NCBI GenBank assembly: GCA_963734575.1
Contig: CAVTHT010000006.1
Span: forward strand, 62,001-126,000
Source: CAIWHR01 sp963734575
GTDB taxonomy: Bacteria > Pseudomonadota > Gammaproteobacteria > Burkholderiales > Casimicrobiaceae
DNA length: 64,000 bases
Direction: 5' to 3'
Position 1 is the first letter of the stretch. Each line of letters begins with the position of its first letter. Below are positions 8,325-16,772 of the stretch, piece after piece. The position numbers and the translations under genes are program-made. A model generated the notes under the pieces. It did no database searches and was not told the DNA's origin. It was given only the letters and a program-made list of their open reading frames with translations.

Positions 8325-10154
8325 ATGCTTCCGCGCAGATCGAGCTGGCTCGAGTCGACGGCGATTGCCGCCGTCGTCAGCATCGTCGCGGTGTTGCTGC
8401 GCGAGGCGTTCGCGCCGCTGTGGGGCATGCGGTTCGTCTTCGCCTTCGCCTTCCCGGCCGTGGTCGTCGCGGCCTGGTATGGCCGGTTGAGCGCCGGCAT
8501 CCTCGCGACGACGGCGCTTGCGCTCCACGGGGCTTACGAGCTCGACCCCGCGGGATCGCTGCGGGTGAACGGCATCGATGATCTCGCTGCCCTGCTCGTC
8601 TTCAGCGTGTTCGGCGGGGTCATGTCGCTCATCGCCGAGCGGCTGCACCGGGAAACCGAGCGTGCCAACGCCCTCGCCACCCAGGCCGCCGCGGCCGACG
8701 CCGAACGCGCGGCGATCCTCGAGAGCATGCAGGACGGCTTCGTCGTCTTGAACGCGGACTGGACCTTCCGCTACATCAACGCGCAGGGCCAGCGCCTGCT
8801 CGATGCGGATGCGAACAGCGTGATGGGCCGCAACGTCTGGGAGCTCTATCCCGAGGCCGTCGGCACGCCGCTCGAAGCGTGCTACCGGCGCGTGCTCGCC
8901 ACCGGCACGAGCGAGCAGATCGAGCACTACGTGCGGCCGCTCGGGAAGTGGTTCGAGCTGCACGTGTTCCCCGCCGCAGGCGAGGCCGGCGGCATTGCGA
9001 TGCTCTATCACGACGTCACCGAGCAGAAGCGCCTCGTCGCGAAGCTGCGCGAATCGAGCTCCACGCTGCAGGCGATCGTCGAGGGCACCGCCGAGTACAT
9101 CTTCGCCAAGGACCGGGCGGGCCGCTACACGATGGCGAACCGCGCGACCCTCGCGCTCGTCGGCAAGAGTCTCGGCGAGATGCTCGGGAAGACCGACGCC
9201 GAGCTCCTGGGCGACCCCGCACAGGCCGCGCGGGTGATGGACAACGACGCCCGGGTGATGACCTCCGGTCGTCCCGAAACGGTGGAGGAAACGCTCGTCC
9301 TGCCCGCCGGCACGCGCACCTACCTCAGCACCAAGTCACCGCGCTTCGACGAGCAGGGAAACGTCATCGGGCTCATCGGCATCGCCACGGACATCACCAC
9401 CCGCAAGAACGTGGAGGCGGCATTGCGCGAGGCGCACGATTCGCTGGCCACGGAGGTGGTGGAGCGCACCACCGAGCTCGTGGAGCTGTCGCATTACCTG
9501 CTGCGCGTGACCGAGGAGGAGAAGTCGCGTCTCGCGGCCGAGCTCCACGACGCGCTGGGCGGCACGCTCACGACCCTCGTGCTCGCGCTCGCCCGCCTCA
9601 AGACCCAGGTGACCCCCACGACCCCTGCCATCGACGCGGGGTTCGCGCAGATCCAGGCCACCGTGCAGGAAGTGGTGGCAATGACACGCCGGATCATCCG
9701 CGACCTGCGGCCGGTGGCCCTCGATGCGCTGGGCCTCGCAGTCGCGCTGCGCGAGCACGTCGAACGGTGGTCGACGAATACCGGCGTGCACGTCACCCTC
9801 GACATGCCATCGCGGATCCCCGAGCCCGATCACGAGATCGGACTCGTCGTGTTCCGCGTCGTGCAGGAAGCGCTGACCAACATCGCCAAGCATGCGCACG
9901 CGACAACGGTCGAGGTGCGCGTCGTGGTCGAGCCGGAATGGCTGGTGCTCGCCATCGAGGACGATGGCGTGGGCATGGCCGCGAGAGCGCCGCGCCGCGC
10001 CGATTCGCACGGATTGGTCGGCATGCGCGAGCGGGCCGCGGGCGTCGGCGGTGCGCTCGTCGTCGATCGCGGCCGCTCGGGGCGAGGCACGGTGATCCAG
10101 CTGCGGGTGCCGGTCATGGCGCCGCGCAGCCTCAGTCCGGCCAGCATGGGATGA
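8325..10154 (+). CDS. Membrane PAS-PAS sensor histidine kinase of the NarL/HisKA_3 type
   Basis: 609 residues from the ATG at 8325; the frame also allows a TTG at 8283. Four hydrophobic helices (~8-105) resemble a DUF4118/MASE-like sensor. A coiled helix leads to PAS domain 1 (ILESMQDGFVVLNADWTFRY) and PAS domain 2 (IVEGTAEYIFAKDRAGRY). Next come a HisKA_3 dimerisation domain with the phospho-acceptor in AAELHDALGGTLTTL (His408) and a HATPase (VFRVVQEALTNIAKHAHA, EDDGVGM, GLVGMRERA). No response regulator is adjacent, so it is an orphan kinase here. The signal sensed is unknown; PAS domains may bind heme, flavin or small ligands. Confidence 0.92.
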   Translation: MLPRRSSWLESTAIAAVVSIVAVLLREAFAPLWGMRFVFAFAFPAVVVAAWYGRLSAGILATTALALHGAYELDPAGSLRVNGIDDLAALLVFSVFGGVMSLIAERLHRETERANALATQAAAADAERAAILESMQDGFVVLNADWTFRYINAQGQRLLDADANSVMGRNVWELYPEAVGTPLEACYRRVLATGTSEQIEHYVRPLGKWFELHVFPAAGEAGGIAMLYHDVTEQKRLVAKLRESSSTLQAIVEGTAEYIFAKDRAGRYTMANRATLALVGKSLGEMLGKTDAELLGDPAQAARVMDNDARVMTSGRPETVEETLVLPAGTRTYLSTKSPRFDEQGNVIGLIGIATDITTRKNVEAALREAHDSLATEVVERTTELVELSHYLLRVTEEEKSRLAAELHDALGGTLTTLVLALARLKTQVTPTTPAIDAGFAQIQATVQEVVAMTRRIIRDLRPVALDALGLAVALREHVERWSTNTGVHVTLDMPSRIPEPDHEIGLVVFRVVQEALTNIAKHAHATTVEVRVVVEPEWLVLAIEDDGVGMAARAPRRADSHGLVGMRERAAGVGGALVVDRGRSGRGTVIQLRVPVMAPRSLSPASMG

Positions 10155-10185
10155 ATGTCACGCGCGGCACTCGAGCACACGACAT

Positions 10186-11170
10186 TCAGCGCCCGTCGCG
10201 CCGGGCCGCCGCGGTCGCGTCCGCAAGAGGAAGCGACGCGCGACGAAACACCTGCAGCGAGATATCGGCAGGCAGCCAGCGGATCACGAGGCTGAGCGCC
10301 CAGAGCGGCGGCCACAGCATCGCCGCGCGCGCGACGGAGGTGGCGCGGTCGTAGCGCAGGCGCTGCCAGAGTCCATCGCGCGTGAAGGACGGCAGGCTGC
10401 GTCCGGTGGACTTCCTCGAAGCCCGCTGCACGCAGCATCGACGCCAGCACCGCGGGCGTGAAATAGGTCAGGTGCGGAGACGGGAAGCCGCGTTGCCAGA
10501 GACGATCGAGGGGGCCTGCGATCCCGATGCCTGCCAACGCGCGCGCTGTGCGAAACAGTACGCCCTCGCTGCTCGGCAGGTTGAGCACCAGGAGGCCGCC
10601 GTCGTCGAGGCGCTCGTGACATGCGTCGAGCGCGCCGCGCGGATCCGGCAGGTGCTCGAACACGTCGTGGAACGTGATGACGTCATAGCGCTCTGCAGCG
10701 GGCAGGTCGTCGGGAAAGAAACCGGCGATGATGCGCGGCGCACGCGTTCGCGCAACGGCCGCGATGCGCGCGTCCGGCTCCAGGCCGACCACCGCATAAC
10801 CGCGCCGCGCCGCGGCTTCGACGAACCACCCGTGCGCGCAGCCGACATCGAGCAGGCGGCGCTGCTGCGGCTGGCGCAGCCGGTCGAGCACGTCGAGCAC
10901 GCGCTCGAAATTCGCCCGCCGCAACGGCTCCAGTGCATCGTGCCGGAAAGCTTCGTCGAGCTGCGTCGCGGCGCGACCTTGGTCATCGATCGCCGGCTGC
11001 AGATTGGAAGCCTGGAGGCCGCAGCGGGTGCACTCGAAGGCGTAGCCGCCGCGGAGCGCGCGCATCGGCGCCCCGCAGTGCAGGCAGGACGGCTCGGTCG
11101 GCGGCGCGACCGGCGCACGATCGTGGGTTGAAGCCTCGGGCATGGACGAGAGACGGGAGCGCGGTGTCAC
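10186..11170 (-). CDS. SAM-dependent methyltransferase with N-terminal zinc ribbon (one frameshift near 10410)
   Basis: Residues ~30-52 form a zinc ribbon (CLHCGAPM, ECTRCG). A class I methyltransferase follows with motif I LLDVGCAHGWFVEAAARRGY, VVGLEPD, and YDVITFHDVFEHLPDP. The frame is lost near 10410: removing one base continues into SLPSFTRDGLWQRLRYDRAT and a hydrophobic C-terminal segment (LWPPLWALSLVIRWL) ending at 10186. About 327 residues if repaired. The GTG start at 11170 overlaps the preceding stop by GTGA; an ATG at 11143 is the alternative. This architecture is typical of methyltransferases of surface or lipid-linked glycans, but the substrate is unknown. It is the last gene of the kinase cluster. 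Confidence 0.82.
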
Positions 11171-12036
11171 GGCCCGAGGGCGCGCAACTCGGCCTCACAC
11201 CAGGCGCGCTCCTCGACCGGGACCCCGTCGAAGAGCGCGAGCGCACGATCCCTGGCGGCGGTGAATGCGTCCTCCTGGCCGGCGGCGCGCGACGCGAGCG
11301 CCAGCGCCGCGTAGCCGAAGAACTGCTCGAAGGCGGGTGCACCGTTGCTGGTGCAGAGGTCGACGCAACGCTGCGCGCTCTCGGCCGCTGCGCGCGGATC
11401 GCCCGCGAGCAGGAGGCTCCGCGCGAGACGGTATTCGGCGCGTTGGTGCTCGAGCCAGGTGCCCGCGCGCTGCCAATAGCGCAGCCCGCCGCGTGCCGCG
11501 CGCACCATGGCAGCGGCCTGTCGATCGTCGCGCGTCGGCAGCTCCTCGAGCGTTGCGGCGAGATTGTTGCCGGCGACGGCCAGCGCGCGGATTGCGGGCG
11601 AGCCATCGACGAGACCGGTCGCGGCAGCGTCCTGCAGCGCCGTATCGTAAGCGATGATCGCGGCATCGATGTCGGCGCGGCCGGCCAGCGTCGCCGCTGC
11701 GCCCGCCAGCGCTGCGATGCGCGCGTCGGCGGCGAGACCGTCGAGTGCGGTGTGCTCGCCGCGCGCGTAGCGCAGCATCGCGACGGCGCGGTCGACCTCG
11801 GCCTTGCCCTCGACCGTGCATGCCGGCAGCACGGCCACGCGCCGAAGCAGGTCGATGCCCTGCTGCCACTCGCCCAGGTGCTCGCCGTATACGTGCGCGG
11901 CCAGGCGCACGAACGGCGCCACGTGCTCCGGCGCGACCACGCGGTCGATGGCCTCGGCCAGCCGGTCCGCGACCTCGCGGGGTCGATCCGCATGGTCGCC
12001 CCACGCCGCGTCGATGAACTCCTGGAACGTCGCCAT
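11167..12036 (-). CDS. Alpha-helical repeat (TPR-like) protein of unknown function
   Basis: 289 residues, almost all predicted helix and rich in alanine, with helix pairs such as GEWQQGIDLLRRVAVLPA and GDPRAAAESAQRCVDL that look like degenerate TPR units. No signal peptide or membrane segment, so cytoplasmic. Its start overlaps the stop of the kinase/stress gene (TGATG), and its stop overlaps the methyltransferase start, so it is translationally coupled on both sides. I infer a scaffold or partner role for the kinase; nothing catalytic is visible. Confidence 0.75.
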   Translation of the reverse strand: MATFQEFIDAAWGDHADRPREVADRLAEAIDRVVAPEHVAPFVRLAAHVYGEHLGEWQQGIDLLRRVAVLPACTVEGKAEVDRAVAMLRYARGEHTALDGLAADARIAALAGAAATLAGRADIDAAIIAYDTALQDAAATGLVDGSPAIRALAVAGNNLAATLEELPTRDDRQAAAMVRAARGGLRYWQRAGTWLEHQRAEYRLARSLLLAGDPRAAAESAQRCVDLCTSNGAPAFEQFFGYAALALASRAAGQEDAFTAARDRALALFDGVPVEERAWCEAELRALGP

Positions 12037-13477
12037 CACGCCTCCGCCGCCGGTAGTGCCAGGTCGCCTTCCTTGCGCCGCTCGGCGACGCGCACCACGT
12101 GCACGCTGCAATGCGCGTTCGCGGTCACCGTCGAGGCGACCGAACGCCACCACGCGAGCGCGCGCTCCGACGGCCCCGGCGCGCCGAGCACGATGAGGTC
12201 GACGTGGTTGGCGCGGGCGAGGTCGAGCAAGGTCTCCGCCGGATTGGCCGCCTCGATCACGTGCAGCGAGATGCGCGGCGCGGGGAGCTTGAGCGGATCG
12301 ACCCACTGCCGCAGGCGCATCTTGTGCTCGATGTGCTTGCCCGTGGCGGTGTCGAGCGGATCGCCGGTCTCGCCGAGCACCGCGGCGCCGACCACCGACA
12401 CGCACATCAGGCGGAAATCCGTGTTGAGCGAGACGATCTGTCGCGTGGTCCACTGCAGTGCCGGATGGCGCTCGTCATCGGGATGCTCGGTGTCGATCGC
12501 AACCATGATGACGGGCGCACGGCCATCGGCGGGCCGCGGCGGCTGCAGCACGTCGCGCGCGCTGCGCGAGCGCCACCAGCGTCCCATCTGCTCGACGAAG
12601 CCATGGCCTTCCGTCGCATGGCCGCGCTCCGTGAGCGCCACCTGCTCCGGGTGCCGCAGGTCGAACGCGATGTGCGCCGCCGACTGGTAGCGCTGCTTCG
12701 CGCTCGGCTCGAGGCAATGCAGGATGATCTCCTGCAGCCACGGCGGCACGTCCGGCGCGGATCGCGCGCGGCGGCGCCGGCACGCGCCACAGGCGATCGC
12801 GCATGCCCGCCATGGTCTTGGGCTCGCCGAAGGGCTGTTCGTCCCGTCGCGAGCTCGTAGAGCAGCACGCCGAGCGCGAAGAGGTCGCTGCGCGGATCGC
12901 CGCGATCGGCCTGCAGCTGCTCGGGCGACACGTAGGCCGCCGAGCCCGCAGCGAAGTCCTTCTCCTCGGCGAGGAGATCGGGATAGTGCGCGTGGCGCGC
13001 GAAGCCGAAGTCGATGAGCACGGCCTCGCCCGATGGCCGCAGGATGAAGTTCTCCGGCTTGAGATCGAGATGGATGACGTCCTGCTGGTGCACGCTGTGC
13101 ACGGCGTCGGCGAGCGTCGCACCGATGCGCGCCACCTCCTCCGGTGCGAGCGGCGCACGCTCGGTGCATGTCGTGAGCGGCGCGCCGTCGACCCATTCCA
13201 TCGCGATGTACGGCGTGGTGGCGAGATCACCGGCGGCCACGAACCGCGGCACGTAGCGTCCCGTGAGGGTGGGCAGGATCATGAGCTCCATCTCGAAGCT
13301 CACGATGCCGAGGGTCGGCTGGCCCACGCCGATCGGCGGCACCTTCATGACGACGGGAAAGCCGGGGTCGCGCCCGGGCTCCGCGGTCACGCGATAGATG
13401 AATCCGGTGCCGCCCTTGTGGATGCAATCGACGAGCGTGAAGCCGTCGATCACGACGCCCGGTGCGAGACGCTCCAT
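12036..13477 (-). CDS. Bifunctional Ser/Thr protein kinase / universal stress protein (two frameshifts)
   Basis: Residues 1-~270 are a Hanks-type kinase: glycine loop HKGGTGFIYR (20-29), Lys45 in VVMKV, catalytic loop HLDLKPENF (136-144), DFGFA (156-160), and PPWLQEIILHCLEPSAKQRY near its end. After a linker comes a UspA domain (PVIMVAIDTEHPDDE, DLIVLGAPGPSERAL, HCSVHVVRVAE). The catalytic loop has Leu where most kinases have Arg before Asp138, so it is a non-RD kinase. The frame breaks near 12865 and 12756. Removing one base at each joins the parts, the second in a GGCGCG run. It should phosphorylate Ser/Thr on unknown targets, perhaps gated by nucleotide binding to the stress domain. The arrangement is a known fused family. 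Confidence 0.85.
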
Positions 13478-13517
13478 CAGGCGACGCGGACCGACGACGC
13501 ACGCATCGACATCGACG

Positions 13518-14258
13518 TCAGATGCCGAGCTCGACGCGGTACGCGAGCGATCCCGGCAGCCCGCACGCACGGATGCGGTCGGCGGCGCCCTTCGCGTCGT
13601 AGGCGACACGGCAGAACGTGATGGTCTGGCGCATCGAGTCGAACAGCGTGTAGCCCGCCGCCGGATTGCGATCGCGCGGCTGCCCGACCGAGCCCACGAG
13701 CGCGAGCCAGCGACGCCGGCCGCGCACGGGGATCGGCATGGCGGGGGTGGGCCGGAATTCGCTCATCCTGCCGGGCGCGCTTTCGAAGTACAGCAGTTGC
13801 TCGTGCACATGGCCGCAAAACGTGTAAGGCCGGTCGGCGGCGTTCACGCAGCGGTGCGCAGCGCCAGGACTGTCGATGTAATCCCACCGCTCGGGGAATG
13901 CCGCCGACGCGTGGACGTAGCAGACCCGATCGTCGCGGCTGACGAGCGGCAGGGCGCGCAGGAATTCCTTCTGCACCGCGGTGAGCTGCGTGCGTGCCCA
14001 GTCGAGCGCCGCGAGCGCAGCCTCGTTGAAGTACCCGGCGTTCGCGTCGACGGCCTCGTCGTGGTTGCCCTTGAGCACGACTGCGCCACGGGTGGCGTAA
14101 TCGCTGACCGTAGCGACGACCGCCGAGGGATCGGCGCCGTAGCCGACGAAGTCGCCGAGGAACGCGAAATGCTGCGCGCCGCGGCTGCGCGCATGGCGCA
14201 GGCAGGCGTTCAGTGCTTCGATGTTGCCGTGAATGTCGGAGAGGATGGCCGTGAGCAC
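13518..14258 (-). CDS. Metallophosphoesterase
   Basis: 246 residues from a GTG at 14258; the ATGs further upstream lie in the repeat array and do not fit. The calcineurin-like metal motifs are complete: SDIHGN (7-12), GDFVGYG (35-41), GNHDE (64-68) and CGHVHEQ. It resembles YfcE/ApaH-type phosphodiesterases and symmetrical dinucleotide hydrolases. A cytoplasmic two-metal phosphatase or phosphodiesterase is likely; the substrate is not assignable. Because it lies 40 bases upstream of the kinase gene on the same strand, it may dephosphorylate kinase targets (inference). The repeat array sits directly upstream of its start. Confidence 0.85.
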   Translation of the reverse strand: MLTAILSDIHGNIEALNACLRHARSRGAQHFAFLGDFVGYGADPSAVVATVSDYATRGAVVLKGNHDEAVDANAGYFNEAALAALDWARTQLTAVQKEFLRALPLVSRDDRVCYVHASAAFPERWDYIDSPGAAHRCVNAADRPYTFCGHVHEQLLYFESAPGRMSEFRPTPAMPIPVRGRRRWLALVGSVGQPRDRNPAAGYTLFDSMRQTITFCRVAYDAKGAADRIRACGLPGSLAYRVELGI

Positions 14259-14383
14259 GAGGACGTTCCGCGATGCGGACGCGCGGTACCGGCGGAGGGC
14301 CGGGATCGCGCGCCGCGGGCTCGCTGCGCCGATGGTAGCAGGGCGGCGGGTGCGGCAGGCAAGCGCATTCTTCGCATGCAGCT

Positions 14384-14678
14384 GTAGGTTCGGCTTCAGC
14401 CGAACATTCTTCGCGTCCAGCGTCAGGCTGAAGCCTGACCTACAGGGCGCGGATGAGCTCATGCTCCTTAGGTTCGGCTTCAGCCCGAACATCTTCGATG
14501 CAAGTCAGGCTAAAGCCTGACCTACAAGACCCGGATGAGCTCATGCTCCTGTAGGTTCGGCTTCAGCCGAACAACATTCTTCGATGCACCGTCAGGCTGA
14601 AGCCTGACCAAAAGGCGGAAGCCTGACCTGCAGGGCTCGGATGAACTCATGCCACTGTAGGTTCGGCTTCAGCCGAAC
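14384..14678. repeat. Tandem array of REP-like palindromic repeats (unit ~84 bp, about 3.5 copies) filling 14259-14687
   Basis: Two palindromes alternate. Type A has core TTCGGCTTCAGCCGAA at 14389-14404, ~14473-14489 (with one extra C), 14556-14571 and 14662-14677. Type B is GTCAGGCTGAAGCCTGAC at 14422-14439, 14504-14521 (one change) and 14591-14608. They are joined by a conserved spacer containing CGGATGAGCTCATG. The first three A copies are ~84 bases apart; the last step is ~106 because of an imperfect duplication of the B arm. Single copies occur at 35671 and 36759-36820. No ORF of note; the array separates two minus-strand genes. It resembles REP/BIME elements mobilised by RAYT transposases, none of which is in the window. 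Confidence 0.9.
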
Positions 14679-14687
14679 ACGCGTCGC

Positions 14688-15653
14688 TCAGCGCGTCGGC
14701 ACGAGCACCAGCCGGTCGTTGCCCGATTCCGCGCCCCACGCCTCGCCGCGCCGTCCCTGCATCTGGCGCACGTTCGCATTCCCCTGGTCCGATTCGAAGC
14801 TCTCGAACTTCTCGGTCACCGGATCGAAGCGCACGATGGCATTGGTGCTCCAGTCGGTGAGCCACACCTTGTCCTCGGGGTCGACCCACACGGAATACGC
14901 ATGCGCACTGCCCGGCAGCTTCCACTCGCGCCAGCTCTTCGCGGCGGGGTCGTACATGCCCACCTGCCCCGTGTTCCAGTAGCTGATCCACAACCGGCCC
15001 TTCGAATCGGACCAGACGCGTCGCGCACCCTGATTGCGCGTCGGCGGCTCGATCACGGTCGCCTGGCCGGTATCCGTGTCGATCTTCGCGAGATGATTGC
15101 CGGCGAGCGAGACGTAGTACACGTCACCCGCGGGCGTCGTCGTGATTCCATACGGACCCGCACCGCGCGGCGCCTTCCAGACCTTGACGTCGTTGCTCGC
15201 CGGATCGACGCGTCCGTACACGCCGCTCTGGCCCGTAAACCACACGCGGCCGCGGTGATCGAACGTGAGGGTGTTGAGGTTCGCGTAACCCGCGTCCTTC
15301 GGCAGCGGCCAGGTGCGCAACTGACGCGTGACCGGATCGAGGCGCACGATCGCGTTCTGGCCGCCATCGGTGATCCAGGCGGCGCCATCGGGCCCGACGA
15401 TCACGCCATGCGGCGCGGAATCCCGCCCGAGCGCGACCTCCTGGTACTTGCCGGTGCGCGGATCGAGGATGCCGAGCTTGCCGCTGCGCTGGGCGGTGTA
15501 ATACACGGGGCCGCCCGGCCTGGGATCGGCGGCGACATCGTGCGGGTGGGCACCCTTCGCGACGTCGTAATAACGCACCGATTCCGATTGCGCCGCGGCG
15601 ATGGCGCTCGCGGTCAATGCCGCGCCGGCAAGGATGACGTGCAGTGTGCGCAT
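14688..15653 (-). CDS. Secreted virginiamycin B lyase-like (Vgb) beta-propeller protein
   Basis: 321 residues. The ATG at 15653 follows GGAGGAGATCG and opens a signal peptide (MRTLHVILAGAALTASAIAAAQ). The mature part has seven-bladed propeller repeats with the Vgb signature: GPDGAAWITDGGQNAIVRLD, TFDHRGRVWFTGQSGVYGRV and PEDKVWLTDWSTNAIVRFDP. True streptogramin lyases linearise type B streptogramins. Most chromosomal proteins of this type are uncharacterised exported propellers, so antibiotic inactivation is not claimed. It overlaps the edge of the repeat array at its 3' end. Confidence 0.82.
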   Translation of the reverse strand: MRTLHVILAGAALTASAIAAAQSESVRYYDVAKGAHPHDVAADPRPGGPVYYTAQRSGKLGILDPRTGKYQEVALGRDSAPHGVIVGPDGAAWITDGGQNAIVRLDPVTRQLRTWPLPKDAGYANLNTLTFDHRGRVWFTGQSGVYGRVDPASNDVKVWKAPRGAGPYGITTTPAGDVYYVSLAGNHLAKIDTDTGQATVIEPPTRNQGARRVWSDSKGRLWISYWNTGQVGMYDPAAKSWREWKLPGSAHAYSVWVDPEDKVWLTDWSTNAIVRFDPVTEKFESFESDQGNANVRQMQGRRGEAWGAESGNDRLVLVPTR

Positions 15654-15695
15654 TTCGATCTCCTCCGCCGAGGATCGCAACCCGGGGCGATCCGG

Positions 15696-16166
15696 TTATC
15701 CGCGCCCGGCCACGATCGAGGCGAGCTCGTCCAGCAGGGGACGCTGGCCAGCGAGCAGTTTGCGCCGTGCTTCGTCGAGCGTGAACCAGCCGGCGCGATC
15801 GACTTCCGGAAATGAGCGCACGGTGCCCGATCGTGGCGGCCACTCCATGGTGAACGTGTTGCTGTGGACGGCCGCCGCGTCGAAGTCGCCCGCAATCGCC
15901 CACGCGGTGACGACCTTGCCGCCAGCCTGGCGGACGGGTTGGAGCGGCTCGAACTCGCCGGCGATCGTCATGCCCGTCTCCTCGCCGAACTCCCGCACCG
16001 CGGCCGCGAGCGGGTCCTCCCCGTCCGCGTACTCGCCTTTCGGGAGGGACCATGCGCCGTCGTCCTTGTTCCGCCAGAACGGGCCGCCGGGGTGCACGAG
16101 GAAGACTTCCAGCGCGCCCTCGCGAAGGCGGTACACGAGCAGGCCGGCGCTGCGGCGGGCGGGCAT
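15696..16166 (-). CDS. NUDIX hydrolase
   Basis: 156 residues. A complete Nudix box is at residues 44-66: G, five residues, E, seven residues, then REFGEETG. It begins MPARRSAGLLVYRLREG, and the segment FLVHPGGPFWRNKDDGAWSLP is typical of the Ap4A/NTP-pyrophosphohydrolase-like group that acts on house-cleaning substrates. The substrate cannot be fixed. It has no partner; the upstream gene is divergent and the next minus-strand gene starts 42 bases away. Confidence 0.87.
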   Translation of the reverse strand: MPARRSAGLLVYRLREGALEVFLVHPGGPFWRNKDDGAWSLPKGEYADGEDPLAAAVREFGEETGMTIAGEFEPLQPVRQAGGKVVTAWAIAGDFDAAAVHSNTFTMEWPPRSGTVRSFPEVDRAGWFTLDEARRKLLAGQRPLLDELASIVAGRG

Positions 16167-16316
16167 GACGGACGGTCGCGGGGAGATGAACGGCACTGCG
16201 CGTTCGCGCGCGTCATGGCAGCATACCGCAGGGCCACCGTCATCCGATGTCCGGCCTGCGACGCGCGCCGGCGAGACCTGGCGCGCCAGCCAAACGAACC
16301 CAGCGAGGAAGGCGTC

Positions 16317-16692
16317 ATGAAATCTCCGCCACGCGATCGTCACCATCCTTGCGGCTGCGGCCGCGCTTGCCGCCGGTTCCGTCCAGGCGCTCACCTGCTA
16401 CACCCTCTACGATCGCAACGACGCCGTGCTCTATCGCGCCACATTCCCGCCGATCGACATGAGCCCGGACGGCGACGCCCAGCGCGACGCCATGCGCGCC
16501 GCCGGCCAGTTCCTGATCTTCGGGGACACGGAGAACTGTCCGCCGGTGGAATATCGCTTCGGCGAGGCCGGCACGCGCACCCTCTCGGTCGACAACGTGA
16601 TCGGCGGCCTGCGCCCCATGACGGTCCCGCGTTCCGGCATGCCGGCGAGCGCGCCGGCCGGCGCACCCGCGCCTGCACGCGCCGGCCGCTAG
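16317..16692 (+). CDS. Small exported protein of unknown function (frameshift after the start codon)
   Basis: The clear coding stretch reads LTCYTLYDRNDAVLYRATFP and continues to the stop at 16692 with an alanine/proline-rich tail. Upstream in the same frame is a good signal peptide (LRHAIVTILAAAAALAAG), but the only start, the ATG at 16317 behind GAGGAAGG, is out of phase by one base at an AAA run. Removing one A gives an intact protein of about 124 residues. The two cysteines (LTCYTLYD, ENCPPVEY) could form a disulfide in the periplasm. I do not recognise the family. Confidence 0.6.
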
Positions 16693-16772
16693 TCCCGCAA
16701 GCGTCCCCCGGGCGCTGCCCGCGGGCGTTACGCCACGCGGAACGTTTGGCGCGCCGCCGCGCGGCCACCATA

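Noticed and set aside
14384..14678. CRISPR array
   Set aside because: Repeats are palindromic, the spacers are themselves conserved, copies are scattered elsewhere, and no cas gene is present.
14688..15653. Streptogramin resistance determinant
   Set aside because: Only the propeller family signature is present; exported chromosomal members are mostly uncharacterised, so a resistance claim is not supported.
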